Source: Granulicoccus phenolivorans DSM 17626 = NBRC 107789 = JCM 15570
GTDB taxonomy: Bacteria > Actinomycetota > Actinomycetes > Propionibacteriales > Propionibacteriaceae
DNA length: 45,397 nucleotides
NCBI RefSeq assembly: GCF_000423085.1
Contig: NZ_AUHH01000035.1
Span: forward strand, 1-45,397
Direction: 5' to 3'
The position numbers and the translations under genes are program-made. The first letter of the stretch is position 1. Each line of letters opens with the position of its first letter. Shown piece by piece: positions 7,618 to 16,219 of this stretch. Under the pieces are notes generated by a model. The model made no database searches. It saw nothing but the letters and a program-made list of their open reading frames with translations, and had not been told where the DNA came from.

Positions 7618-9228
7618 CTAGCCGCCGGTGACCAGCGACCGGATCCGCTGATCCAGCGCCCGCCGGTCCGTACGCCCGATCGGGACCTCGAGCACCGACA
7701 GGCCCTCGACCGGCCGGGCCAGCGCGTACGCCACCTCCGCCGAGGTCGCGGCCCGCTGGTACGCCACCCCGTACCCGGCGCACACCGCCGCCAGATCCGC
7801 GCCGTGGGGGGTCGCGAAGACCCGCTCGAAACTGGCGGCGTACTCCGGCGCCCCCTGCTCCAGGGTCGCGAAGATCGAGCCACCGTCGTCGTTGGCGACC
7901 ACGATCCGCAGATCCGGGCGGGGCTCCCCCGGTCCGATCAGCAGTCCCCCGGCCTCGTGCAGGAAGGTCACATCGCCGACCAGGGCAGTCACCGGCCGCT
8001 GCGCGGCCAGCGCGATCCCGGCCGCGGTGGAGACAGTGCCGTCGATCCCGGCCAGGCCGCGATTGGCGTAGGTCACCACCGGCTCAGCCGGCACCGGCGC
8101 CAGGTCGAGGTCGCGGATCGGATTGGACGACCCCGCGACCAGGACGCCGTCATGACCGGCCACCGACTCCTGCACCGCCGCGGCGAGGCTCGGCCCGGTC
8201 AGCCCGCCACCGAGCGCCTGATCCAGCCGTCCGCTCAGTTCGGCATCGGCCTCGGTCCAGGCCCGCCGCCAGTTCCGGTCGAACGGAATCTGCACCGCAT
8301 CCACCACCCGGTGCACCCGGCGTCCCGGCGCGGCCCAGCGGGCCCGATCGGAGACCACGATGATCTCCAGATCGGGCCGGGACAGCAGCGCACTGACCGG
8401 CCGCGACAGGGTCGGATGCCCGAACACGACCACCCGGTCGATCCGTTGCCCGAGGTCGGTCTCCAGCAGCAGCCGGCCGGTCCGCAGCGCGGCGCCGTGC
8501 CGGGCGTTGCTGGAGGGCTCGGCGATCAGCGGGACCCCGACGGCGCCCTCGGTGGCCGCAGCCCCGGCGGCGACCGAGGCGTCGCCGGCGATCAGCAGCG
8601 TGTGCGGCCCGGGTTCCAGCACGACCGGGTCGGGGACCAGCCGGCGCGGCGCGAGAACGGTCGCCGGCACGTGCGGCCAGGGCGCCCGGTCGGGCACCAG
8701 CGGCGGGGTGAAGGCACAGTTCAGCTGGCCCGGCCCCGGGTCGTCGGTCCGGGTCCCGTCGATCAGGCCGAGCAGCCGGGTCACCTGGTAGTGCCAGTCG
8801 GCCTGGGTCCCCTCGGCCGAGGCGACCTGGCCGAACCCGCGCAGGAAATCCCCGAAGATGCCGTGCTGCCGGGTGGTCTGGTTCGCCCCGGACTCCAGCA
8901 ACGGAACCGGCCGGTCGGCCGACAGCACCAGCAGCCGGATGCCGCTGTGGTGGGCCTCCATCACCGCCGGCAGCAGGTTCCCCACCGCGGTTCCGGAGGT
9001 GGTCACCACCGGCACCACCCGCCCGGACGCCTTGGCCAGGCCCAGGGCCAGGAACCCCGCGGACCGTTCGTCGATGCGTACGTGCAGTCGGAGGCGCTCG
9101 CCGTGGGCCGCCTCGGCCAGGGCGTACGCCAGCGGCGCCGACCGGGATCCCGGCGCCAGCACCGCCTCCGCCACGCCGGCCCCGAGCAGGCTCTCCACGA
9201 TCGTGCGGGCGCACTCGGTCGCGCTCAT
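7618..9228 (-). CDS. menD: 2-succinyl-5-enolpyruvyl-6-hydroxy-3-cyclohexene-1-carboxylate synthase (MenD)
   Basis: 536 residues. ThDP- and Mg-dependent enzyme that adds the decarboxylated 2-oxoglutarate unit to isochorismate in menaquinone synthesis. The N-terminus has APGSRSAPLAYAL and RIDERSAGFLALG, both MenD hallmarks. The C-terminal cofactor motif is LVGDVTFLHEAGG followed by VVANDDGGSIFATLEQG. The ATG at 9228 overlaps the menC stop by 4 bp (ATGA), so the two are translationally coupled. Length is normal for the family. Confidence 0.95.
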   Translation of the reverse strand: MSATECARTIVESLLGAGVAEAVLAPGSRSAPLAYALAEAAHGERLRLHVRIDERSAGFLALGLAKASGRVVPVVTTSGTAVGNLLPAVMEAHHSGIRLLVLSADRPVPLLESGANQTTRQHGIFGDFLRGFGQVASAEGTQADWHYQVTRLLGLIDGTRTDDPGPGQLNCAFTPPLVPDRAPWPHVPATVLAPRRLVPDPVVLEPGPHTLLIAGDASVAAGAAATEGAVGVPLIAEPSSNARHGAALRTGRLLLETDLGQRIDRVVVFGHPTLSRPVSALLSRPDLEIIVVSDRARWAAPGRRVHRVVDAVQIPFDRNWRRAWTEADAELSGRLDQALGGGLTGPSLAAAVQESVAGHDGVLVAGSSNPIRDLDLAPVPAEPVVTYANRGLAGIDGTVSTAAGIALAAQRPVTALVGDVTFLHEAGGLLIGPGEPRPDLRIVVANDDGGSIFATLEQGAPEYAASFERVFATPHGADLAAVCAGYGVAYQRAATSAEVAYALARPVEGLSVLEVPIGRTDRRALDQRIRSLVTGG

Positions 9229-10166
9229 CCGGCGGTCTCCTCCCGGCGGCGCAGCCACCACTGATGGGTCGCCGCGTCGGCCCGGCAGCGCTGCAGCGCG
9301 GCCTGGTCCACCTCGACCGGGCCCACCGCGATCTGCCCGTCGACCGCGCGCAGCGGCCGCGCCACCACATCGTCGGTGAGCAGGGCCCCGGTGTTCAGCC
9401 CGCAGGCGTACGGCAACTCCGGCAGCGCCGCGGCCAGCGCTACCCCGGCGGCCAGCCCGACCGAGGTCTCCAGAGCGCTGGAGACGACCACCGGCAGACC
9501 GAGGTCCTCGGCCAGCTCCAGGCAGCGCCGGACCCCGCCCAGCGGCTGCACCTTCAGCACCGCCACATCGGCCGCGGCCAGTTCCTTCACCCGCTGCGGA
9601 TCCTCCGCCCGCCGGATCGATTCGTCGGCCGCGATCGGTACGCTCACCCCGGCCCGCAGCAGGCGGCGGCGCAGTTCGGCCAACTCCTCGACGGTGCCGA
9701 CCGGCTGTTCGGCGTACTCCAGGTCGTACTTGGTCAGTACGCGCAGGTGCCGCTCGGCGGTGTCCACGTCCCAGGCCCCGTTCACATCCACCCGCAGCCG
9801 CCCGCCGGGCCCCAGGCCGTCGCGGACCGCTTCGATCCGGGCCAGGTCGGCGGCGAAATCCTCCCGCGGATCGGCCACCTTGATCTTCGCGGTCCGGCAC
9901 CCGGAGTCGGCGGCCAGTTGCCGGGCCTGCTCGGGCGGGAGGATCGGGATGGTGACATTGACCGGCACCGTCGCGCGCACCGGTGCGGGGAAGCCCAGCT
10001 CGGCCGCCTCCCGGGCCGCGGCCAGCCAGGGCCGCAGTTCGGGACCGGAGTAGTCGAGGAAGGGCGACCATTCCGCCCAACCCGCCGGGCCCTGCCAGAG
10101 CATTCCCTGCCGGACCTCGATGCCCCGGAACCTGGTTCTCAGCGGGATCGCGTACGTGGTGGTCAT
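9225..10166 (-). CDS. menC: o-Succinylbenzoate synthase (MenC)
   Basis: 313 residues, enolase superfamily. Dehydrates SHCHC to o-succinylbenzoate. The acid/base lysine motif is TAKIKV; metal ligands lie in VDVNGAW, EQPV and ADES; the second lysine is in LKVQPLGG. ATG at 10166 is supported by a -10-like TAGGCT 7 nt upstream and the absence of a Shine-Dalgarno. It leads the unit menC-menD-lipoprotein and is divergent from menE with only 39 bp between the two starts. Confidence 0.93.
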   Translation of the reverse strand: MTTTYAIPLRTRFRGIEVRQGMLWQGPAGWAEWSPFLDYSGPELRPWLAAAREAAELGFPAPVRATVPVNVTIPILPPEQARQLAADSGCRTAKIKVADPREDFAADLARIEAVRDGLGPGGRLRVDVNGAWDVDTAERHLRVLTKYDLEYAEQPVGTVEELAELRRRLLRAGVSVPIAADESIRRAEDPQRVKELAAADVAVLKVQPLGGVRRCLELAEDLGLPVVVSSALETSVGLAAGVALAAALPELPYACGLNTGALLTDDVVARPLRAVDGQIAVGPVEVDQAALQRCRADAATHQWWLRRREETAG

Positions 10167-10173
10167 CCCGGTC

Positions 10174-10179
10174 AGCCTA
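10174..10179 (-). promoter_or_regulatory. Candidate leaderless -10 for menC
   Basis: TAGGCT on the minus strand, 7 nt upstream of the menC ATG, with no Shine-Dalgarno. Confidence 0.5.
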
Positions 10180-10193
10180 GCGGGCACAGCCCC

Positions 10194-10199
10194 TATGCT
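10194..10199 (+). promoter_or_regulatory. Candidate leaderless -10 for menE
   Basis: TATGCT on the plus strand, 6 nt upstream of the menE GTG. It is separated from the menC -10 by only 14 bp, so the two divergent promoters must overlap in their -35 and polymerase footprints. Confidence 0.5.
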
Positions 10200-10205
10200 G
10201 GGCCG

Positions 10206-11324
10206 GTGCCTGCGCTGAGTCTGCTCCCTGCCACCGACCCGGGACTGCCCGGGGCGCTGCGCCGCGCCCTGCGGGCGGACTTCGTGCTGGCCCCGCTGCC
10301 GCCGCAGCCCGACCCGGTGGTGGCGATGCTGCAGCCGCAGTACCCGGTCACCGAGCCGGACGCTGCCCTGATCGTGGCCACCTCCGGCTCCACCGGTACG
10401 CCCAAGGGCGTCGTGCTCAGTGCCGAGGCGATCACCGCCGGGGTGCATGCCACCCACACCGCGCTCGGCGGGCCGGGCCACTGGACCCTGGCCGTGCCGG
10501 CGCACTATGTCGCCGGGATCATGGTGATCGCCCGGACCTTGGTCGCCGAGACTGCCCTGCTGCGGGTGGATGCGCACCTGAGCGCCCGCCCCGACCTGCC
10601 GGCCGGCCGCAACTACCTCTCCCTGGTGCCGACCCAGTTGGTGCGGGCGCTGACCGAGCCGGCCACCACCGCCTGGCTGGCCGGCTTCGACGCGATCCTG
10701 GTCGGCGGCGCCGCGCTGGCCCCGGCGGTGCGGGCGGCCGCGACGGCGGCCGGGCTGCGGATCGTCACCACCTACGGCTCCAGCGAGACCAGCGGCGGGT
10801 GTGTCTATGACGGCATCCCGTTGCCCGGGGTCGAGGTCACCCTGGCCGGGCAGCCCGCCGGGGCCGCGACGGCCGAGCCGGGGCGGATCGACCTGGCCGG
10901 CCCGATGATCTTCGCCGGGTACCGGCTGCAGCCCGAGCTGACCGCCGAGGCGCTGATCGCCCCGCACCGGCTGCACACCCAGGACCGGGGCGCCTGGGTC
11001 GACGGCCGGCTGCAGATCCTGGGTCGGGTCGACGACGTGGTGATCTCCGGTGGGGTGAACGTCGACCTGGCCGCGGTGGAACGCGCCGTCCGGGAGGTGC
11101 TGCCGGAGGCGGTGGTGATCGGCGTACCGGATGCGGAGTGGGGCACCCGGGTGGTGCTCGCCGCGGTCGACCCGCCGCCGCTGCGCGAACTGCAGGAGCG
11201 GTTGACCGGCCTGGAACCGGCCGCCCTGCCGCGCCGGGTGCTCGCGGTGGCCCGGATGCCGCTGACCAGCAGCGGCAAGGTGGATCGTCAACAACTGATC
11301 GCGCACGCACAGGAGGTTTCGTGA
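10206..11324 (+). CDS. menE: o-Succinylbenzoate-CoA ligase (MenE), short form
   Basis: 372 residues, ANL superfamily of AMP-forming acyl-CoA synthetases; activates o-succinylbenzoate with ATP and CoA. Visible motifs: P-loop TSGSTGTPKG, TYGSSETSGG, GRVDDVVISGG and the catalytic lysine in TSSGKVDRQ. It is about 100 residues shorter at the N-terminus than Bacillus MenE, as is usual for actinobacterial forms. The GTG start at 10206 follows TATGCT by 6 nt. The stop overlaps menA as GTGA. Confidence 0.92.
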   Translation: MPALSLLPATDPGLPGALRRALRADFVLAPLPPQPDPVVAMLQPQYPVTEPDAALIVATSGSTGTPKGVVLSAEAITAGVHATHTALGGPGHWTLAVPAHYVAGIMVIARTLVAETALLRVDAHLSARPDLPAGRNYLSLVPTQLVRALTEPATTAWLAGFDAILVGGAALAPAVRAAATAAGLRIVTTYGSSETSGGCVYDGIPLPGVEVTLAGQPAGAATAEPGRIDLAGPMIFAGYRLQPELTAEALIAPHRLHTQDRGAWVDGRLQILGRVDDVVISGGVNVDLAAVERAVREVLPEAVVIGVPDAEWGTRVVLAAVDPPPLRELQERLTGLEPAALPRRVLAVARMPLTSSGKVDRQQLIAHAQEVS

Positions 11325-12196
11325 GCTTCGCCGACTGGGTCGAAGGGGCCCGCCCGCGGACGTTGCCGGCCGCCCTGTCCCCGGTGCTGGCCGGGTCGGG
11401 GATCGCCTGGTTCGAGGGGCGGTTCTCCCTCGGGATGGGCCTGCTCGCCTTCGGGGTCGCCCTCGCGCTGCAGATCGGGGTGAACTTCGCCAACGACTAT
11501 TCCGACGGGATCCGCGGCACCGATGCGGACCGGGTGGGCCCGATGCGGCTGGTCGGGTCCGGGGCGGCCAGCCCGGCGGCGGTCAAGCGGGCCGCGTTCG
11601 TCTGTTTCGGGATCGCGGGCCTGTTCGGGCTGGCCCTGGTGATCTGGTCCCAGCACTGGTGGCTGCTGGCGGTCGGGGTGGCCTGTGTCCTGGCGGCTTG
11701 GTTCTACACCGGCGGCAAGCACCCCTACGGCTACCTGGGCCTGGGTGAGTTGTTCGTGTTCGTCTTCTTCGGGCTGGTCGCGGTGTGCGGCACGGCGTAC
11801 GTGATGCTGGACCGGGTCCCGCTGAGCGCGGTCTTCGCCGCCTGCGCGATCGGTTTCCTGGCCTGCATGATTCTGGTCACCAACAATCTGCGCGACATCG
11901 ACGGCGACCGGGAATCCGGCAAGCGGACGCTGGCGACCAAGCTCGGCGACCGGGGCACGCGGATCTTCTTCGGGGTGCTGATCGCGGCTACCGCAGCCAG
12001 CGTGGTGGCGGTGGCGCTCACCACGACCCCGTGGGCGCTGCTGGGTCTCGCCTTCGTGCCGGTGGCCGCGCCGAGTGCCCTGGCGCTGTTTCGTGGGGCG
12101 CGCGGTCCGGCCCTGATCGCCACCCTCAAAGCGACCGGAATTGCCGAGTTGGTCTGTGCTGCGGGACTGTTCGCAGGGCTGATCCTCGGCGCGTAA
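11321..12196 (+). CDS. menA: 1,4-Dihydroxy-2-naphthoate polyprenyltransferase (MenA)
   Basis: 291 residues, UbiA superfamily integral membrane prenyltransferase with about eight or nine hydrophobic segments. It attaches the isoprenoid tail to 1,4-dihydroxy-2-naphthoate. The two Asp-rich motifs are NDYSDGIRGTD and NNLRDIDGDRESGKRTL. The GTG start overlaps the menE stop (GTGA), and AGGAGG lies 4 nt before it. MenF, MenH and MenB are not in the window. Confidence 0.94.
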   Translation: MSFADWVEGARPRTLPAALSPVLAGSGIAWFEGRFSLGMGLLAFGVALALQIGVNFANDYSDGIRGTDADRVGPMRLVGSGAASPAAVKRAAFVCFGIAGLFGLALVIWSQHWWLLAVGVACVLAAWFYTGGKHPYGYLGLGELFVFVFFGLVAVCGTAYVMLDRVPLSAVFAACAIGFLACMILVTNNLRDIDGDRESGKRTLATKLGDRGTRIFFGVLIAATAASVVAVALTTTPWALLGLAFVPVAAPSALALFRGARGPALIATLKATGIAELVCAAGLFAGLILGA

Positions 12197-12199
12197 AAT
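12194..12199 (+). promoter_or_regulatory. Candidate leaderless -10 overlapping the menA stop
   Basis: TAAAAT (5 of 6 to TATAAT) uses the menA TAA stop as its first three bases, and ATG follows after 6 nt. Confidence 0.55.
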
Positions 12200-12205
12200 G
12201 AGTGC

Positions 12206-12469
12206 ATGTTGCGGGTAGCTCTCATCGTCATTGTGGTCGCCATCACGATCTACTGCATCGTGGAAGTTGCTCAGGCCCGGCCCGCCGAGGTGCGCCGTGC
12301 CCCCCGCTGGCTGTGGGCCGCGGCCTGCATCCTGCTGCCCGGCGTCGGTGCGCTGGCCTGGTTGACACTGGGCCGCCCGAACGCCGAATCCCGCCACGCG
12401 GCGATCGCCGAGGAGTTCCCGATCGCCCCCGACGACGATCCGGACTACCTGCGCAAACTGCATCCCTGA
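12206..12469 (+). CDS. Small membrane protein with PLDc_N-like domain
   Basis: 87 residues: an N-terminal transmembrane helix (LRVALIVIVVAITIYCIVEV), then RRAPRWLWAAACILLPGVGALAWLTLGRP, a second helix ending in the typical L-G-R-P of the PLD-nuclease N-terminal (PLDc_N) family. A short acidic tail follows. Such stand-alone PLDc_N proteins are common in actinobacteria and have no assigned activity. It starts 9 nt after menA and probably has its own leaderless promoter. It ends before a strong terminator. Confidence 0.85.
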   Translation: MLRVALIVIVVAITIYCIVEVAQARPAEVRRAPRWLWAAACILLPGVGALAWLTLGRPNAESRHAAIAEEFPIAPDDDPDYLRKLHP

Positions 12470-12527
12470 CCGCAGGCATTTCTGACCGGCGGACCTTCCT
12501 GAGCCCCCGGCCCGCACCCGAAACCAC

Positions 12528-12564
12528 ACGCAGGTGGCACCCCGCTCCGGGGTGCCACCTGCGT
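12528..12564. terminator. Bidirectional intrinsic terminator, 16-bp perfect stem
   Basis: ACGCAGGTGGCACCCC (12528-12543) pairs perfectly with 12549-12564 around the loop GCTCC. There is no strong T-run on either side, which is normal for high-GC actinobacteria. It lies between the convergent PLDc_N gene and flotillin gene and can serve both. Confidence 0.85.
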
Positions 12565-12617
12565 CCGGTTCGGCGCCGTGGTGTGCTCAGGCAATGGTGT
12601 GCTGAGACGTGGTGCGC

Positions 12618-14132
12618 TCAGGCGGTGGTGCCGTCGACGGTGGCACCGCGGGCCGGGCGTGCACCGTCCCGCTCGCCCCCGGTGTACTTGCTCAGGATCT
12701 GGGTCAGGTCGACCCCGGTGGTGTTCTTGAGCAGTTCGACGGTCTCGACGATGTTTCCGGTCACCTGCTTGGGCAGGGCGCCGGCGCCGTCGGTGGAGAC
12801 CACGGTGAGCTTGTCGATCGCGCTGATCGGGGCGGCGACCTTCTCGGCCACCTCCGGCAGCACGTGGACCAGCATTTCCAGCACGGCGGCGTCGTTGTAC
12901 CGGGCGTACGCGTCGGCCTTCTTGTTCATCGCCTCCGCCTCGGCCTCACCCTTGGCGAGGATGGACGCGGCCTCCGCCTCGCCCTCGGCGCGCACCGCGT
13001 CGGCTTCGGCGATTCGGCGGGCCTTCTCCGCCTCACCGCGCTTGGCGCCCTCGATCGCCTCGGCCTCGGCCAACGCCGAGCGGCGCGACTGCTCGCCGAC
13101 ACCGGAGAGCCGGTCGCGTTCGGCGCTCGCCTCGGCGGCCGCGATCGCCGCGGCCTTGTCGGCGTCGGCCTTGCGGATCGCGGCGGTACGCGAGGCCTCG
13201 GCCTCGGTCTCCACCCGATAGCGCTCGGCGTCGGCCGGCTTGCGGACGGTGGTGTCCAACTCGCGTTCCTTCAGCGCGGCCTGGCGTACGGCCACCTTCT
13301 CCTGCTCGGCGAGGATCGCCTGGTCGCGGTCGGCCTGGGCCAGCGGACCGGCGGCGTCGGCCTGCGCCTGGGCCGCATCGGTCTCGGCCTTGATCTCGGA
13401 GTTCTTCAGGTTCAGCGACCGCTCGGCGATCGCCACCTGGGTCTCGGCGGCGATCCGGGCCTGCTCGGCCTCCTGGTGGGCATTGGCCTCGGCGATCGCG
13501 GCCGCCTGGCCGACCCGGGCGGCCTCGGGGCGCCCCAGATCGGACAGGTAGGACCCGTCGTCGGTGATGTCCTGGATCTGGAAGGTGTCCAGGACCAGGC
13601 CCTGCCCGGTCAGCGAGGACTCCGACTCATCGGCGACCCGCTGGGCGAAGGCGGCCCGGTCCCGGATGATCTGCTCGACGGTCAGCCCGCCGACGATGGA
13701 GCGCAGCGAGCCGGCCAGAGTTTCCTGGGTGAAGGTCTCGATCTCCTCCTGCTGGTTCAGGAAGCGCTGGGCGGCGGCCCGGATGGAGTCCTCGGAGCCG
13801 CCGACCTTGACCACCGCGACCCCGTCGAGGTTGAGCCGGATGCCCTGGGCGGAGACCGCGGACCGGATCTGCACCATGATCCGGCTGGAGGACAGGCTGA
13901 GGGTGTCTGAACGTTGCACCACCGGCATCACGAAGGCGCCCCCGCCGATGACGACTTTCTGCCCGGACAGGTCCATCGACATCTCACCGGTCTCGGGGTT
14001 GAGCACCTGCTTGCCGCGGCGACCGGTGACGATGAGCGCCTCATTGGGCTTGGCGACCTTGTAGCGGCTGGCCACGAACGCGACGATCACCACCAGCAGG
14101 ACGACGGCGCCGACTATCGGGACGATCAACAT
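12618..14132 (-). CDS. Flotillin-like SPFH-domain membrane scaffold protein
   Basis: 504 residues. An N-terminal membrane segment (LIVPIVGAVVLLVVIVAFVA) is followed by an SPFH/band 7 domain to about residue 190 (GRRGKQVLNPETGE, then TLSLSSSRIMVQI). Next comes a long Ala/Glu-rich coiled coil with repeated EAEA patterns (about 200-420), then a flotillin-type tail. Flotillins organise membrane microdomains. An AAGGAG Shine-Dalgarno precedes the ATG. The NfeD-like gene upstream on the same strand is the usual partner (compare YuaG/YuaF), which supports the assignment. Confidence 0.92.
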   Translation of the reverse strand: MLIVPIVGAVVLLVVIVAFVASRYKVAKPNEALIVTGRRGKQVLNPETGEMSMDLSGQKVVIGGGAFVMPVVQRSDTLSLSSSRIMVQIRSAVSAQGIRLNLDGVAVVKVGGSEDSIRAAAQRFLNQQEEIETFTQETLAGSLRSIVGGLTVEQIIRDRAAFAQRVADESESSLTGQGLVLDTFQIQDITDDGSYLSDLGRPEAARVGQAAAIAEANAHQEAEQARIAAETQVAIAERSLNLKNSEIKAETDAAQAQADAAGPLAQADRDQAILAEQEKVAVRQAALKERELDTTVRKPADAERYRVETEAEASRTAAIRKADADKAAAIAAAEASAERDRLSGVGEQSRRSALAEAEAIEGAKRGEAEKARRIAEADAVRAEGEAEAASILAKGEAEAEAMNKKADAYARYNDAAVLEMLVHVLPEVAEKVAAPISAIDKLTVVSTDGAGALPKQVTGNIVETVELLKNTTGVDLTQILSKYTGGERDGARPARGATVDGTTA

Positions 14133-14184
14133 GGAGTCTCCTTCACCTTGGTATCTACCTGATTCACTTCTGGTTCCCCGCTGT

Positions 14185-14745
14185 TCACTCGGGTTCCTCG
14201 GGGTGCTCGCGGGGGTAGGGCGCGATCCCGGGATCCGGCGCCGGCGGGGTCAGCGGCTCGCCGTGCTTCACCCGGACCGCGGTGGGCGAGAGCACCGCCA
14301 CCACCTCGATCAGCGTCCCGGCCCGGATCGGTTCGGCGGCCTTCGCGTTCAGCCGGGTCGGGTGACCGCCTCGCGACACCGTGACCACCCCGTACCCGTC
14401 GGCGGGAATGTCCTCGATCACTCGGCCGGTGCGGCCGAGCAGATCAGCGGTCCGCACCGGGTCTCCACCACCGGCCCGCTTCAGTTGGCGCAGCGCCAGG
14501 GCGGTCAGGATCCCCAGGCTCAGCCCGCACACCAGCGCGATCACCCAGGCCACCGGGCCGGCCACGCCCAGCGCCAGCCCGATCGCGCCACCGAAGCCCA
14601 TCGCGCCCAGAAAGGCCGCGATCGCCGCGGTGGAGAGGAACTCCCCGCCGAAATCGATGTGGAGGGCCTCGAACACATCGCCGAGCAGCAGGGACAGGAC
14701 GAAAAAGCCCAGCCCGATGCCGCCGAGCACGAGGAAGAGGGTCAT
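14185..14745 (-). CDS. NfeD-like membrane protein, flotillin partner
   Basis: 186 residues: N-terminal helix, a Gly/Ala-rich pair of membrane helices (about 45-90), then a soluble beta-barrel (OB-fold) domain beginning DLLGRTGRVIEDIPADGYG and containing PIRAGTLIEVVAV. This is the NfeD C-terminal signature. The tail is Pro-rich. ATG at 14745 has AGAAAGG upstream and is preferred to a GTG at 14769. It is 52 bp upstream of the flotillin gene on the same strand, so a two-gene membrane-microdomain unit is likely. Confidence 0.85.
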   Translation of the reverse strand: MTLFLVLGGIGLGFFVLSLLLGDVFEALHIDFGGEFLSTAAIAAFLGAMGFGGAIGLALGVAGPVAWVIALVCGLSLGILTALALRQLKRAGGGDPVRTADLLGRTGRVIEDIPADGYGVVTVSRGGHPTRLNAKAAEPIRAGTLIEVVAVLSPTAVRVKHGEPLTPPAPDPGIAPYPREHPEEPE

Positions 14746-14800
14746 GGCGCCTTTCTGGTGTCCGACCACGTATCCGGCTGGAGTGTAGCCGCCGCGGCGG

Positions 14801-15544
14801 TCAGTTCAGCGTGCGCTGGTTGGCGTACCCGAGTTCACTGAAGTGGTTCAGGTCCGCCTCCGGCGTGGTCGTCCCGTCGACCAGGACGGTCATCAGGGTG
14901 TCGCCCTGCAGCACCCACATCACCCCGAGATGGACCGGTTGCGCCGGCCGGACCACGACGTGTATCGCCAACCGGCGATCGCCCAGCCGCTCCGCTTCCA
15001 GGGGGTACGCCGTGGCGGGGGTCCGCTCCCCGGCGTCGTTCATGGTGAACGCCCGACAGGTGCTGGCCAGTTGCTGCAGGTCGGCCACCGGGGTGGCGCC
15101 GGGCTCCAGGTATTCGATCCACTGCTGCACCGTGACGCCCGCGCGCCGGTAGGTGACCGTGGCTCCCCGCGGGCCGGTGCCACGGCCGAGCACCTGATCG
15201 ACCAGGGGCTGACAGGCAGCGGGCTCGATCACCGTCGACAGGGGCTCGCGCGCTTCGTGCACCTGTTCCCAGCCGGGCACCTGATCGGGGCGGATCAGTC
15301 CTCGGGCCACCTGGTCGAGCCGCGGATCGGCGCTGCCCCCGGTGGGCGTTGTGCCGGTGTGCGTTGGACCGAGGGGTGTTGCGCCGGTGGGTGTTGCGCC
15401 GGGGCTGCCCGCGGAGGTGGCCCCCGGCGCGGCCGGGGCGAGATCCTGGGATTCCGGGGCGGGGGCGGCCGCACACGAGCCGAGCAGGGTCGCCAGCAGG
15501 CTCGTCGCCACGACGAGTGCTGCCCGCTGCGGTTTCGGAACCAT
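14801..15544 (-). CDS. Predicted lipoprotein with Thr/Pro-rich linker
   Basis: 247 residues. Signal peptide with lipobox LLGSC, then an Ala/Pro/Gly/Thr linker containing the repeats GATPTGATP and GTTPTG, which are also visible as a short DNA repeat near 15349-15395. The folded part (about 75-247) has a Cys pair (PAACQPL and STCRAF) and the pattern of a PknH-like extracellular sensor domain. That family call is tentative. It lies upstream of the NfeD/flotillin unit on the same strand with a 55-bp gap. AGAGG lies 4 nt before the ATG. Confidence 0.75.
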   Translation of the reverse strand: MVPKPQRAALVVATSLLATLLGSCAAAPAPESQDLAPAAPGATSAGSPGATPTGATPLGPTHTGTTPTGGSADPRLDQVARGLIRPDQVPGWEQVHEAREPLSTVIEPAACQPLVDQVLGRGTGPRGATVTYRRAGVTVQQWIEYLEPGATPVADLQQLASTCRAFTMNDAGERTPATAYPLEAERLGDRRLAIHVVVRPAQPVHLGVMWVLQGDTLMTVLVDGTTTPEADLNHFSELGYANQRTLN

Positions 15545-15657
15545 CCCACCTCTGCCTTCGGCGCCGCGGATTCGGCGCCCCCGGCACAGTAGTGGGTTCG
15601 ACGGGCTGCCCCCAGACCTGTGCCCTGATTGTTACCGTCTCTATTCCTGACAGTTTC

Positions 15658-15674
15658 TAACAGTGTTACTGTTA
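15658..15674. promoter_or_regulatory. Dyad operator in front of the MerR-family gene
   Basis: TAACAGT and ACTGTTA form a perfect 7-bp inverted repeat around GTT. A -35-like CTGACA (15647-15652) lies upstream, and TACTGT (15667-15672), within the dyad, sits 7 nt before the ATG. A second reading places -10 TAGTGT (15673-15678) 20 bp after CTGACA, the long-spacer geometry of MerR-activated promoters, but that would put the RNA start after the ATG. Autoregulation is likely in either case. Confidence 0.6.
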
Positions 15675-15679
15675 GTGTC

Positions 15680-16219
15680 ATGAGCGACAGCACCACCCGA
15701 ACCCTCGACGAGTTCGTCACCGCGATCGGTGCCGGGCTGGACGAGCTCGGCATCCCCGGCCCGCGCCCGGACCGGCGCACGGTCCGCTACTACGCGACCG
15801 CCGGCCTGGTCGACCGCCCCCGGCTGGCCGGCCGGGAGGCCCGCTACGACGAACATCAGCTCTGGCAGGTGCTCGCGCTGAAACGGTTGCAGGCCGAGGG
15901 CGTACGCCTGGGCGCGATCGCGGATCGGCTGGCCGGACGCGACACCGCCGCCCTGACCGCACTGGCCCGCGGGGACGGCATCCCCGCCGCCGGCCCGCCG
16001 GTCGCCACCGATCCGCACCCCGGCCCCGACGGAACCTCGCAGCTGCCGGCGGCCGTCACCCAGGTACGCATCCCGCTGGCCCCCGGCGTCGCCCTGGTGG
16101 TCGACCGGGACGGCACCACCGACCCGATCAATCCGACCGAAGCGGCCGCGCTGACCCGCGCCGCCGCCCCTCTGCTCACCCTGCTCACCAGCCTCGGACT
16201 CCGGAAGGACCCACGATGA
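15680..16219 (+). CDS. MerR-family transcriptional regulator
   Basis: 179 residues. The winged helix-turn-helix contains RTVRYYATAGLVDRP and YDEHQLWQVLALKRLQAEG, then LGAIADRLAG, a canonical MerR DNA-binding domain lying about 30 residues in from the N-terminus. The C-terminal domain has no cysteines and ends with PINPTEAAALTRAAAPLLTLL. It is therefore not a thiol or metal sensor of the usual type, and the ligand is unknown. The stop overlaps the VIT/VWA gene as ATGA. A dyad lies directly upstream of the start. Confidence 0.88.
   Translation: MSDSTTRTLDEFVTAIGAGLDELGIPGPRPDRRTVRYYATAGLVDRPRLAGREARYDEHQLWQVLALKRLQAEGVRLGAIADRLAGRDTAALTALARGDGIPAAGPPVATDPHPGPDGTSQLPAAVTQVRIPLAPGVALVVDRDGTTDPINPTEAAALTRAAAPLLTLLTSLGLRKDPR

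Noticed and set aside
9264-10205. Plus-strand frame continuing upstream of menE
   Set aside because: It is antisense to menC, whose enolase-superfamily motifs are clear. The menE reading starts at GTG 10206 just after a -10.
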